DNA from: Shouchella hunanensis
Lineage (GTDB): Bacteria; Bacillota; Bacilli; Bacillales; Bacillaceae_D
Direction: 5' to 3'
Length of the DNA: 64,000 nt
Assembly (NCBI RefSeq): GCF_028735875.1
Contig: NZ_CP117834.1
Location: 1,724,001 to 1,788,000, forward strand
The translations under genes were made by a program, and so were the position numbers. Below, in pieces: positions 16,275 through 24,658 of the stretch (positions are counted from its first letter, which is position 1; each line of letters opens with the position of its first letter). The notes under the pieces are model-generated. The model was not told where the DNA came from. It did no database searches and saw only the letters and a program-made list of their open reading frames with translations.

Positions 16275-16820
16275 ATGAACTATAAAAAGTTAGTTATTTT
16301 TACACTAGTGTTTTTCCTAATCGGCTGTTCAACGGAAGACCAAATAGATTCAAATGAGGACGATAATATTGAAAATGATATCACAAATAACGACGAAGCC
16401 GGAGAAATAAACGAAGGTGGAGAGGAAAGGGATTTAGAAGATCAGATTGAAAGTGAGGTGGATTCAATGAATCAAATACAATTTACATTTGAAAACGGGA
16501 CTTTTAATGGCGTTTTATATGAGAATGAAACAACTAATGCTTTAATTGAACAGTTGCCGTTGTCCATTACAATGGTAGATTTGCACAACAACGAGAAATA
16601 TTATGATTTAGATGAATCGTTGCCAACACAGAGTGAACGCGTGAACAATATATCAAAAGGTGATTTAATGCTTTTTAATTCAAATACACTTGTCTTGTTC
16701 TATGAAGATTTCTCAACGTCCTATTCTTATACGAAGTTGGGATATGTTGAAGACCCTGATCAACTGGGGCCGGTCTTAGGCACGGGAGATATAGAAGTAA
16801 ACATTCAATTAATTAACTAA
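16275..16820 (+). CDS. Lipoprotein with cyclophilin-like domain
   Basis: A 181-residue lipoprotein: signal peptide with lipobox LIGC, an acidic Asn/Glu/Asp-rich linker (about residues 22-68), then a C-terminal domain of about 110 residues. That domain (IQFTFENGTFNGVLYEN, LIEQLPLSITMVDL, KGDLMLFNSNTLVLFYE, GTGDIEVNI) matches the small cyclophilin-like fold proteins (Cyclophil_like family) which often neighbour SDR/AKR and flavodoxin genes in Firmicutes. These lack demonstrated prolyl isomerase activity. An AGAGGGG ribosome site precedes the ATG at 16275. Function unknown; extracytoplasmic at the outer face of the membrane. Confidence 0.75.
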   Translation: MNYKKLVIFTLVFFLIGCSTEDQIDSNEDDNIENDITNNDEAGEINEGGEERDLEDQIESEVDSMNQIQFTFENGTFNGVLYENETTNALIEQLPLSITMVDLHNNEKYYDLDESLPTQSERVNNISKGDLMLFNSNTLVLFYEDFSTSYSYTKLGYVEDPDQLGPVLGTGDIEVNIQLIN

Positions 16821-17104
16821 CTAACCTTTTTTAGAATTCTAGGTTTTTTTATAGGAATTCCTTTATCCATAAAGCTGTAGGGTTTGATGTTTGGCAATTT
16901 TAAAAGGGACTTAAGACGATTTACCTCTGTTTAAATTCTGAAAAGAGAAGATAAAAATCTCTCTAGACTAAAAGAGTATAACTGTACTGGATGCAATATA
17001 AAATAGAATTAAAGCGTAGTATGAACAAAAATTTAACTAGCTCCATTAGTAAATTGCTTAGTTCAAAAGATGAAGTTTCTACTATATATAATGTGCTAAC
17101 TAAT

Positions 17105-17380
17105 TTGCAAACCAAATTGCTAACAAACTAATAACAAACAGATGGAATTAATGAGATCGAACAGGGGAGAGAGGCACCATCAATCCTTTATTCATGGGCT
17201 TTACGGAAAGGTGAAGCTCGTGCAAAACCCCTGATACAGAAATGGTAAGGTGGGGGTAAGCGGTTCAAGTCCGCTTGGAAGCTTTCGTATAGGTACTGGT
17301 ACATTAGGGTTTCTCCGGTGATGGAGGGGCTTATTTTTTTGTGAAAAGGGGTTTGCATAAAAAATCACAAACCTTTTACA
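17105..17380 (+). repeat. Structured intergenic repeat, copy 2 of 4 (most complete)
   Basis: The most complete copy. In order: GCAAACCAAATTGC mini-hairpin; GATGGAATTAATGAGATCGA; the stem GGGCTT/GAAGCTC; box CCCCTGATACAGAAATGG; hairpin region AAGCGGTTCAAGTCCGCTTGG (17258-17278, which can also fold as CAAG-TCCG-CTTG); GTACTGGTAC; CTCCGGTGATGGAG followed by GGCTTATTTTTTT, a terminator-like end; and GGTTTGCA, the inverse of the starting TGCAAACC. A TATAAT box lies 17 bp upstream. The 650-bp gap between the lipoprotein gene and 17467 is essentially this element plus its upstream flank. Confidence 0.8.
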
Positions 17381-17466
17381 GATAGATCAGTTAAATTTTT
17401 TGAAAGGTAGCTGGAATCCTTTTTAAGATTAAATATTATCATATTTATAAATTTTACAGATAAGTC

Positions 17467-17652
17467 TTAGAATAGAAAAGCTATAATTACAACAACTATT
17501 AATGCCATTGGAACAAGGATTAAATACATTTTAGAAAAAGTACTCATACTTTTTTCATTGCTATAATTAGAATCTGTTGAGTTCATTGCGATGAGCGTAA
17601 CTATTAATCCGACAACACAAATAATTGAAGCGAAAAGTATAATCCAAATCAT
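17467..17652 (-). CDS. Small membrane protein, two spans
   Basis: A 61-residue protein with two hydrophobic segments (residues about 2-22 and 43-61) joined by a polar Ser/Asn-rich loop. A GAGGAG ribosome site lies 11 bp before the ATG, which supports it as real despite the small size. I recognise no family. It stands alone between copy 2 of the repeat and the DsbA-like gene. Confidence 0.55.
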   Translation of the reverse strand: MIWIILFASIICVVGLIVTLIAMNSTDSNYSNEKSMSTFSKMYLILVPMALIVVVIIAFLF

Positions 17653-17794
17653 TTAATTGAGTCTCCTCATAATATATTTTATAAAACTGTATGTATGTCG
17701 TAAGTCTAACATAGAAAACCTAGCAATATTTTGTATATTACTAGGTTTTTAAATGACCTAAAAACAAACGTTTTGTGAAAAATTCTTTAGTTTA

Positions 17795-18421
17795 TTACAT
17801 TGCTTCATTTAAACGTATTTCCAATTTTTCATTAGTCATAACTCCTCCGCCAAGAGGAATTAATTCATCACCTTTTTTAAGAAGCAATGTCGGAAAACTA
17901 TTGATCCCCAGAGCTTGAACCTGTTCAAATTCATTATAGGCGTCTTTGGCAGAAATATTACTATTAAATCTATTTATCACAGCGTCTGCATCTAAACTGT
18001 TGTTTCTAGCAATTTCAAGATATGTTTTCTCAGAACTTAGACTTTTTCCTTCAACATAAAATTTAATCTGCATTTCCGAAGCTAATTTATAGGCTTTATC
18101 AGGGGCAAAGTACTTCAAAGCTGACAGCCCTCTAGCAGCGGCTTCTGAATCTAATACAAAAGAGCCTTCCTCTAATAGCTTTTCGTATTTTTCTCCAAAT
18201 TCTGCCCCTGTTAACTTGTGAATTCTCTTGTTAGCTTCTGGAATATGCGGGTAAGAGCCTATCGAGCTCTTCTTAGATCCAATAAATAAGCCACCTGACA
18301 AAACGGTTAATTTCAACTCAGGATGGGATGCGTGGAAAGCCTTTAAACTATCAGAGAAACCGTAGCACCATCCACAATATGCATCCCACACATAGACAAG
18401 AGACATCCCTTTATTGTTCAT
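17795..18421 (-). CDS. DsbA/FrnE-family thiol oxidoreductase
   Basis: A 208-residue cytosolic (no signal peptide) thioredoxin-fold protein of the DsbA/FrnE type. The active site CGWC sits near residue 16 in VYVWDAYCGWCYGF, and the cis-Pro loop reads GINSFPTLLL near residue 170; an alpha-helical insertion lies between. An AAAGGAG site precedes the ATG. It is the last gene of a three-gene operon with an NAD(P)-binding protein and an azoreductase, opposite an Rrf2-type regulator, which suggests a thiol or quinone stress response. FrnE-like proteins act as disulfide isomerases or detoxification accessory factors. Confidence 0.82.
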   Translation of the reverse strand: MNNKGMSLVYVWDAYCGWCYGFSDSLKAFHASHPELKLTVLSGGLFIGSKKSSIGSYPHIPEANKRIHKLTGAEFGEKYEKLLEEGSFVLDSEAAARGLSALKYFAPDKAYKLASEMQIKFYVEGKSLSSEKTYLEIARNNSLDADAVINRFNSNISAKDAYNEFEQVQALGINSFPTLLLKKGDELIPLGGGVMTNEKLEIRLNEAM

Positions 18422-18460
18422 AGTAAGAATAAACTCCTTTCGATTTATAAATTGTCGTTT

Positions 18461-19099
18461 TTAGCGTTCTCCAACTACAGCAAAACGCTCATTCTTATGC
18501 ATTGGATTTTCAATTTCATCAAGAACAGCAATAGCATAATCTGCGTAGCTAATATAACTCTCACCCTTAGCATTTAAAATTAATTGATCTTTACCTTTTA
18601 AATAAGTTCCATTTCTATTTCCTTCTGGATCAAAAAAACCTCCGGGACTAATATAAGTCCATTGAATTCCTGTGGAATTTTTGAGTTCTTCTAAATTATC
18701 CCCCATATTTTTGGCGGTTGGAAGATACGCTTTTGGGAAATCAAGAGTTTCAAAGACCTTTGAAGTGTTTGACTCATCCACATATAGGCTGCCCGCGCCG
18801 CCAACTACAATTAATCTAGTTTCTTGATTATTTTTTAAAGCCTCTAATAATACTCTACCTGCATCAATGTGTTGGTGTTCTTGTCCATTTGGAGCTTTAA
18901 AAGCATTAATCACCACATCGAACTTTACTAAATCTTCTTTTTTTAGATCAAATAAATTCTTCTCAACTATGGCTATATTATCTTTCAATATCTTAGCTGA
19001 ATTGCGGACAATGGCTGTTACTTCATGCCCGCGATCAATTGCTTCATTAAGAATAAAACTACCTGCTTTACCACTAGCTCCAATAATACCAATTTTCAT
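18461..19099 (-). CDS. NAD(P)H-binding oxidoreductase (YwnB/BVR-B-like)
   Basis: A 212-residue atypical SDR of the NmrA/biliverdin reductase B-like group. The Rossmann motif GASGKAGS is at residues 8-15; the rest reads like B. subtilis YwnB, including LIVVGGAGSLYV and WTYISPGGFFDP. An AGGAGG site precedes the ATG. In B. subtilis ywnB is divergently paired with the Rrf2-type regulator gene ywnA, and the same pairing recurs here (the regulator gene starts at 19969). Middle gene of the operon. The substrate is unknown; likely NAD(P)H-dependent reduction of a small electrophile. Confidence 0.82.
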   Translation of the reverse strand: MKIGIIGASGKAGSFILNEAIDRGHEVTAIVRNSAKILKDNIAIVEKNLFDLKKEDLVKFDVVINAFKAPNGQEHQHIDAGRVLLEALKNNQETRLIVVGGAGSLYVDESNTSKVFETLDFPKAYLPTAKNMGDNLEELKNSTGIQWTYISPGGFFDPEGNRNGTYLKGKDQLILNAKGESYISYADYAIAVLDEIENPMHKNERFAVVGER

Positions 19100-19147
19100 G
19101 ATTTTCCTCCTACTTTTATGATGTTAGTGGCTAAAACACTTCTAGTG

Positions 19148-19786
19148 TTAAAACGTTTTAGCCAATTCTTCTGCTCGCTTAATGCCATCCACTTTTATTT
19201 CTTGTGCGTCATCTGGCATCTTGTTATGACCTTCCACAAAAAGCCCTTGAAAAGATGGAACACCAAAAAAGTTCATCATTGTCTCTAAGTGACGATGACC
19301 CATTTCTAGTTCAATTGTTGGGTTTTCTGAATAAATCCCACCACGCGCTTGAATGTGTAGAGCCTTCTTATCGGTTAATAGCCCTATTGGTTGACCATCC
19401 GGTGAATATTTGAATGATTTACCTGCGACAGAAACAGCATCTAGATACGCTTTCATTACTGGTGGATAGGAAAAGTTCCAAAATGGCGTAACAAAAACGA
19501 ACTTGTCAGCTGAAATAAATTGTTCATTTAACTCGTTAAGACGACTAACTTTATTTTTTTCTTGTTCAGTTAGTTCATCAAAATGATTTCCTGATCTTAA
19601 TTTTGCCCAACCACTAAATACCTCTGAATCAATGTGAGGTATATTTTCTTTATACAAATCAATGTGTATGACCTCATCGTTAGGGTTTAGTTCTTTATAT
19701 TTCTCAATAAACGCTTTTCCTGTTGCCATACCAACTGATGTTAAGTGATCGTTAGGGTTTGCTGTAATATACAATAAAGATGTCAA
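19148..19786 (-). CDS. azoR: FMN-dependent NADH-azoreductase
   Basis: A 212-residue flavodoxin-fold quinone/azo reductase of the AzoR (AcpD) family. The N terminus [20 protein letters not shown] is the FMN phosphate loop and [14 protein letters not shown] is the flavin-ring contact, followed by [14 protein letters not shown] and [12 protein letters not shown]. It starts with TTG at 19786, preceded by AAAGGAAG. First gene of the leftward operon; its upstream region contains an Rrf2-type inverted repeat (19841-19874). These enzymes reduce quinones and azo compounds with two electrons and protect against thiol-specific stress. Confidence 0.88.
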   Translation of the reverse strand: MTSLLYITANPNDHLTSVGMATGKAFIEKYKELNPNDEVIHIDLYKENIPHIDSEVFSGWAKLRSGNHFDELTEQEKNKVSRLNELNEQFISADKFVFVTPFWNFSYPPVMKAYLDAVSVAGKSFKYSPDGQPIGLLTDKKALHIQARGGIYSENPTIELEMGHRHLETMMNFFGVPSFQGLFVEGHNKMPDDAQEIKVDGIKRAEELAKTF

Positions 19787-19840
19787 TTATTTTACTTCCT
19801 TTCATAAATCAAGTATTGTTAAGTTGTCACAAAAACAGTT

Positions 19841-19874
19841 ACAACTTATGTAACCATAATAGTTACAAGGTTGT
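19841..19874. promoter_or_regulatory. Inverted-repeat operator for the Rrf2/YwnA-type regulator
   Basis: ACAAC-TTAT-GTAAC-CATAATA-GTTAC-AAG-GTTGT: a nested dyad (GTAAC/GTTAC inside ACAAC/GTTGT) in the 180-bp divergent region between azoR and the Rrf2-type gene. The symmetry and position suggest that the regulator binds here to control both directions; this is inferred. Confidence 0.55.
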
Positions 19875-19968
19875 TTTTTGTCAAGTTTTTTATAAAAGGA
19901 ATTTAATAAGGATGATTTATTGACATACAAACATTTACGATTAAAATAAATTTAGAGGAGTGAATATT

Positions 19969-20370
19969 ATGATAAACACGCGACTTTCTGTAGCTATCCA
20001 TATACTTGCTCTTATATCTAAGGACAATACATTATCCTCCGAAAAGATCGCGAGTAGTGTGAACACCAATCCCGTTGTCATTAGAAGGATTAGAGGTCAA
20101 TTAAAAAAAGCTGGAATTATAGATGTAAAAAGAGGGCTTTCTGGAGCTAGCTTAACAAGAAATCCTATTGATATTGATTTACTTGATATCTATAGAGCTG
20201 TTCATATAAATGAAGAGTTATTCCGGGTTCATAATAATCCAAATCCGGAATGCGAGGTAGGAAGAAACATTCAATCTACACTCAATAGTACGTTTGATGA
20301 GGTACAAGCGAAGTTAGAAAATGAACTTAAAAATATTACATTGGATTACGTTATTAATAAACTTCAATAA
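19969..20370 (+). CDS. Rrf2 family transcriptional regulator (YwnA-like)
   Basis: A 133-residue Rrf2-type winged-helix repressor. The N-terminal RLSVAIHILALIS and the recognition region NTNPVVIRRIRGQLKKAGII match YwnA/YwgB-type members; GLSGASLTRNPIDIDLLDIY is the wing. One cysteine (Cys in NPNPECEVG) is in the place where Rrf2 proteins sense oxidants, but the iron-sulfur cysteine triplet of IscR is absent. I choose the ATG at 19969, after AGAGGAG; a GTG at 19960 overlaps that site. Divergent from azoR-ywnB-dsbA-like, which it probably represses until thiol or quinone stress. Confidence 0.85.
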   Translation: MINTRLSVAIHILALISKDNTLSSEKIASSVNTNPVVIRRIRGQLKKAGIIDVKRGLSGASLTRNPIDIDLLDIYRAVHINEELFRVHNNPNPECEVGRNIQSTLNSTFDEVQAKLENELKNITLDYVINKLQ

Positions 20371-20391
20371 ATCAATAACAGAGTTCAATAA

Positions 20392-20422
20392 AAACAGCCT
20401 AGAGTTTAAGAGGCTGTTTTTA
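20392..20422 (+). terminator. Terminator after the Rrf2-type gene
   Basis: AACAGCCT and AGGCTGTT form a stem around AGAGTTTAAG, followed by a T run. It lies 20 bp after the stop codon. Confidence 0.75.
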
Positions 20423-20460
20423 TAATCAATTATTAAGTAGTAATAATGATGGTCTACACG

Positions 20461-21085
20461 TTATTTCTCGTATAGGTTTTTGCAAAACATCGCGATTGCT
20501 TCTCTCGGAATAGATGGCAACAAATGATTATAAGTGTCTAACGTCGTTGTAATACTTGAATGTCCTAATCTCTCCGCTACTACTTTAACCGGAATCCCTT
20601 GTAAGAGCATCAGAGTAGCATGCGTATGTCAGCGAATTGAGGGCACGTTTGCATCTTATTTCAATTGATACCACTTTCGGTTAAGGTTGCGAGGAATTAC
20701 ATATGTACCTAAGCTAGTACAAACAACTGAATCATTATCCTTATATGTCCTTCCAGCTCGTTCTTTCTCATATTCTACTCGTTCTTTCCGCTTTTCTAAT
20801 TCAGTAATAGTTACTTCGTCTAAATCAATCGTACGAGTAAAACTAGCTTTAGTTTTACCATCTGAAGCCCCGTATGGTGTGTGGGTGACAACAGTGCGTA
20901 ATAAACTGTTTTTAATGTCCACGTCCTTCCAACGAAGACCAAGCACCTCACTACGGCACATGCCTGTCATAGCTGCTAAATGAAAAGCAATATAAAGAGA
21001 ATCGTGTTTACTAGAATTGAGAAATTGTAAAAGCTGTTTTTCATCCCAAACATGAATTTCTTTTCGCTCAATTCGTGCAGTTTAT
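20461..21085 (-). pseudogene. Degenerate tyrosine recombinase (phage/ICE integrase), C-terminal half
   Basis: Reading leftward, the translation gives KEIHVWDEKQLLQFL, YIAFHLAAMTGMCRSEVLGL, then WYQLK-stop-DANVPSIR-stop-HTHATLMLLQGI, VAERLGHSSITTTLDTYNHL. This is the catalytic domain of a Tn916/phage-type integrase with the first catalytic Arg in the TGMCRSE box, GHSS and the nucleophile Tyr in DTYNH. It has two in-frame stops and a 12-bp in-frame deletion that removes the FHDLR catalytic box; the N-terminal arm-binding half is missing. It is inactive. Its orientation and place mean it is not obviously the integrase of the conjugative element at the left end. Confidence 0.82.
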
Positions 21086-21098
21086 GTATTGTATTCAT

Positions 21099-21710
21099 TT
21101 AATTAACATTCTTCCATTTTCCTGATACAGCAGAGAGCATTAACCATGGTTCAATTTTTAAGTTTATTAAAACATGTGCAATTATAGGGGCAAAGGTACT
21201 TCTATCAGTCATTATATAAAGACTAGCTAATAGACATCCCAAAACAGTTGTCGAGATAACAACAGGAATTACTATTTTCACCTCACCGCGCAGCAGTCCC
21301 CAAGCTCCGTGAGCCAAGCCAAAAACTACACCTGAGATTAAAATCTGCAAAATATCTGAAATATTTAATCCTTGTAGAAAGTCCATTAAGAATTGTCTAA
21401 ACAGAACTTCTTCAACAATACCAGTCACTATTGCTGCCCATATTCCAATTAATTTAAGCCAAGATATTTCAAATAAATGTTCTTTTACAAAAGGTAAAGC
21501 AATTATTGTATAACCGACATACCCAATTACAATTAACAAGGCAAACAACCATACATATAGATTATCAAAAATGCCGTCTCTAAAACCTATTCGAGTTTCT
21601 ATAAACCGTTGTGGATCTCCAACAAACCAAAATACAATACTAGTAGTTAAAACGGACGAAATACTAATTAATATCCAAGCTGTCTTGACTCGATCATTAG
21701 TTGATAACAT
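21099..21710 (-). CDS. CPBP family intramembrane metalloprotease
   Basis: A 203-residue polytopic membrane protein with the Abi/CPBP (Rce1-like) glutamic protease motifs: EEVLFR (motif 1, EExxxR), FGLAHG (motif 2) and AHVLINL (motif 3, HxxxN). About six spans. Such proteins process prenylated or peptide substrates, or protect against bacteriocins; the role here is unknown. The ATG at 21710 has an AGAGGT site. It stands alone beside the dead integrase. Confidence 0.8.
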   Translation of the reverse strand: MLSTNDRVKTAWILISISSVLTTSIVFWFVGDPQRFIETRIGFRDGIFDNLYVWLFALLIVIGYVGYTIIALPFVKEHLFEISWLKLIGIWAAIVTGIVEEVLFRQFLMDFLQGLNISDILQILISGVVFGLAHGAWGLLRGEVKIVIPVVISTTVLGCLLASLYIMTDRSTFAPIIAHVLINLKIEPWLMLSAVSGKWKNVN

Positions 21711-21935
21711 AAAACGACCTCTTTCTTACCTTTTATATTTATCAACGTATATGATTTTCAAATTTAATAGTAGTGGCTGGGGTAATTGTTTAAGTTTAAT
21801 TGTAGTGACTGAGGTAATATTTTTTTATTCCTGGTTTTTGTTTAAGGTTTTATACATTGCAGTTTGTTTTGGGTGTACTTAAAACGAACATATATAAAAT
21901 TTGTATTCTTCATAAACAGTAGGGGAGTGATTAAA

Positions 21936-22178
21936 ATGGATGATTTTGTAAAACAAAATGATCTTCAAAACAAGTTAAGGTATGTTCACAAGAGTTCCGA
22001 AAGTATTGAACAACACCTTAGAAATTCAGTGCACTTGAAATTACTTCTGCAAAACGAGGCTGACGAATTAGGTCATTTGACTATTACGAAATTTGTAGAC
22101 GTTTTTCAGGACTTATATACGAGCGGTCAAACGGAAAGTTACGAGTTGTTGAAGGATAGAAGGAAGCCAGTGAAATGA
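21936..22178 (+). CDS. Hypothetical small helical protein
   Basis: An 80-residue, mostly helical, soluble protein (begins DDFVKQNDLQNKLRYVHKSS) that I do not recognise. The ATG at 21936 follows AGGGGAGTG. An in-frame extension upstream to 21864 is possible but has no ribosome site and is hydrophobic in an unconvincing way. The repeat-associated motif GCGCAGTATGACC begins only 8 bp after its stop. Confidence 0.5.
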   Translation: MDDFVKQNDLQNKLRYVHKSSESIEQHLRNSVHLKLLLQNEADELGHLTITKFVDVFQDLYTSGQTESYELLKDRRKPVK

Positions 22179-22298
22179 AGTTATAGCGCAGTATGACCAA
22201 ACTGTGCGTTGTGCTCTTGAGGTAACTTGCCCATTAGTTTAATTGCTTCACTAAAATAGATAGATAAAGTTTCTACGATCATACCGTGTTAACTGGTC

Positions 22299-22526
22299 TG
22301 CAAACCAAATTGCTAACAATTTAATAATGAAATGATGGAATTAATGAGATCGAACAGGAGAGAGGAACAATAACAATCCTATACTCATGGGCTTCATGGA
22401 AAAGTGAAGCCTTGGTATTTTATTACACCTGTGTAAGTGCTGTCACATTAGACTTTTTCTGCTGTCACAAAGTCATTTAATTATTTCAATAAGAAATTGC
22501 AAACCTTTACCACTTTAAAGTGTGGT
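22299..22526 (+). repeat. Structured intergenic repeat, copy 3 of 4 (internally deleted)
   Basis: Shares with the other copies TGCAAACCAAATTGCTAACA, ATGGAATTAATGAGATCGAA, CAATCCTATACTCATGGGC, the stem GGGCTTC/GAAGCC, and the end GCAAACCTTTACCACTTTAA. It lacks the CCTGATACAGAAATGG box, and its 3' half has the GTGCTGTCACATTAG variant also found in copy 1. It fills most of the gap between 22178 and 22529. Confidence 0.7.
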
Positions 22527-22528
22527 AG

Positions 22529-23079
22529 TTATATTGAGTATAAAAATGTAATTCCCCCCATTAGTGAAGGGGGATTAGGTTTGTTAATAAGCAATAATAA
22601 AGTATGTAAACAAGCCAAAGCTAGCTTTATGTTAATCTCTTCATTATAGATTTTTATGTAATTATTTAGTGTGGAACCTTTTCTTTTAGTAATTGATTCT
22701 AGCACCTTTTGGTTGCTTTTGTATAATATTCTATTGCTATTGTCATTTTTAACAAAACTGTATATCTCACCATCTTGACTTATCTCAAACTTTCGAGGGT
22801 TAGCCTGCGCAGATATTGGCTCAATGTTAGCCTGATGTTTAATAATGAATTTCCTTTTGAAACTCCAAGATTCTGTAACAATCACTTGAGTGTTTTTTAG
22901 GTCTTCTATTATTACATTTACACAAGATTTAGGTTCTCTATATGTCAGTATCTTATCAATAAAACCCTTATTAAAACGTCTAAGAGTATAAACATGCTAT
23001 TTAATTTTACTGCCACTGCTTCAGCGTCACTATATGTACTGAAATACTCGGGCTGCTTGTTACGGCTGAGAACAACCAT
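22529..23079 (-). pseudogene. Frameshifted gene of unknown function
   Basis: Reading leftward from an ATG at 23079 gives VVLSRNKQPEYFSTYSDAEA, VAVKLNSMF and then a frame that soon ends; the better-looking continuation, LRRFNKGFIDKILTYREPKS followed by VNVIIEDLKNTQ and a further 120 residues, lies in another frame from about 22990. I infer one gene of about 180 residues broken near 22985-22990. The intact remainder begins formally at GTG 22885 (118 residues). No family is recognised. Its 3' end touches copy 3 of the repeat. Confidence 0.5.
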
Positions 23080-23314
23080 TAAATCGCCCCTAGTTATTCA
23101 GTTTGCCACATTAATCCTTAATTAGATAAGGGGATAATTGACAAAAGATTAGAAACTAATTCGCAGTATGAAAAAAGGCAAACTTCGTAATATCCATAAA
23201 CTGAGCGATACCTAGAGAAATTTATAAGAGGCTTCACCCCATGGCATGTAAGAAGAGTAAAATAATAGTATGACAAAATGATTTTTTCAAATATAGAGAA
23301 GAGAGGCAGGACTT

Positions 23315-23851
23315 ATGACAAATGATTTGGGTAAATTTCTCAGTCTGATTTTAAGGCACAAACCTGAAGAAATCGGAATTACGTTAGATAAAAATGGTTA
23401 TGCAAACGTAAATCTTCTTATTGAAAAAATGACTAAGTATGGGAAAAATATTGATCTCGTCACTTTAGAAGAGCTTGTCATCACTGATGAAAAGAACCGG
23501 TACAGCTTTAATGAGACAAAGACTATGGTTAGAGCTAATCAAGGTCACTCTATCTCGCTAAAAATACTTATGAAAGAATGTAGACCACCAAAATGTTTAT
23601 TGCATGGTACCTCTGTTAGTTCTGCAAAAAAAATATTAGAAGCAGGAATATCGAAAATGGAGAGACAATATGTTCACCTCACGGATGATCGGCTCACAGC
23701 AATAGCTGTTGGTGAAAGACGTGGCAATGCAATAATTCTAGAGGTCGCTACAGAGCAAATGTATCTAGATGGATTTATATTTTATTTATCTGATAACAAT
23801 GTTTGGCAAACAGAAAAAGTACCGAGTAAATATTGTAGAGTGATTAACTAG
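23315..23851 (+). CDS. kptA: RNA 2'-phosphotransferase (KptA/Tpt1)
   Basis: A 178-residue KptA/Tpt1-family enzyme, which in eukaryotes removes the splice-junction 2'-phosphate from tRNA using NAD+ and in bacteria has no settled role. The N-terminal LSLILRHKPEEIGI holds the conserved Arg-His, and RANQGHSI, LHGTSV, HLTDD and GERRGNAIILEV are the NAD- and phosphate-binding motifs in order, so it appears intact. Start ATG at 23315 with an AGAGGCAGG site. It lies between copies 3 and 4 of the repeat, and a collapsed second copy exists at 37112. It may repair 2'-phosphorylated or NAD-capped/ADP-ribosylated nucleic acids; that is inference. Confidence 0.9.
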   Translation: MTNDLGKFLSLILRHKPEEIGITLDKNGYANVNLLIEKMTKYGKNIDLVTLEELVITDEKNRYSFNETKTMVRANQGHSISLKILMKECRPPKCLLHGTSVSSAKKILEAGISKMERQYVHLTDDRLTAIAVGERRGNAIILEVATEQMYLDGFIFYLSDNNVWQTEKVPSKYCRVIN

Positions 23852-23940
23852 ACGATATGACCAAAAATGTATGAGTAAACTTTTAGGCTTAGTAATTTTG
23901 CTCCAAGTATGTTTTCTGTTACATGCTGTTCTAACTAAAA

Positions 23941-24210
23941 AGCAAACCAAATTGCTAAGAAACTAATTACAAACAGGTGGAATTAATTAGATCTAATGGG
24001 GGAGGAAGGCACCAACAATCCTATATTCACAGGCTTCATGGAAAAGTGAAGCCCGCTCAAAACCCCTGATACAGAAATGGTAAGATGGTGGTCAGCCAAG
24101 TCCGCTTGGAAGCTTTCGTATAAGTACTAGTACATTAAGGTTTCTCCGATGATGGAGGAGCTTATTTTTTGCGTAAAAAGCGGTTTGCAAACAAATTGAA
24201 AACCTTTACC
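23941..24210 (+). repeat. Structured intergenic repeat, copy 4 of 4
   Basis: Very close to copy 2 in its 3' half: CCCCTGATACAGAAATGGTA, hairpin CCAAG-TCCG-CTTGG, GTACTAGTAC, CTCCGATGATGGAG followed by GCTTATTTTTT, and GGTTTGCA. Compared with copy 2, the base changes fall as G/A in GTACTRGTAC and CTCCGRTGATGGAG without breaking the stems. It begins 90 bp after the kptA stop. The remaining 450 bp to the terpene synthase contain a weak terminator-like GAGCTTGCTC hairpin near 24315 and AT-rich sequence with no gene that I can support. Confidence 0.8.
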
Positions 24211-24499
24211 TTAATAAATTGTAGAAGAAATACTATACTTTATTTTAATTTCATACGAGATTAACTAGAAAAGAATGCATATAAAGTATTATCCTTTTTA
24301 GTAATCTCCATTGAGCTTGCTCTTTAGAGGGGGGCTTTTATGTGTTCTCAAAAACGCTGATGAAAGGATAGCGAGGGGTCAAGGTATTTTAACTTTGTTG
24401 TTTTTTTATGATTATTTTTATATAAGACTAATGAATTTCCTACTTGGGAAATAGGTTTAATATCAGGGAAAATAGATTACTTATTAACTAAAAGATGTA

Positions 24500-24511
24500 T
24501 TGATATATCAA
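24500..24511. promoter_or_regulatory. Perfect palindrome upstream of the terpene synthase
   Basis: TTGATATATCAA, a 12-bp perfect palindrome flanked by TGTA and CATAC, about 150 bp before the terpene synthase start, in otherwise plain AT-rich sequence. It could be an operator; no regulator gene is adjacent. Confidence 0.3.
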
Positions 24512-24658
24512 CATACTGTTAAAAAACTAGAGTTGATGCAAGTTTTCTTTCCCAACCTAGCATGTATATCAATTAAAAATCGCATATGGTACGCTTTTAA
24601 TAGATATAAAAAAACTATTAATTTAGTTTATAAACTATATTTTATAGGAGATGATTGA

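Noticed and set aside
20461-21085. Integrase of the left-end conjugative element
   Set aside because: In ICEBs1-type elements the integrase lies at the opposite end from yddJ; here it is degenerate, on the other strand and 14 kb past yddJ with unrelated genes between.
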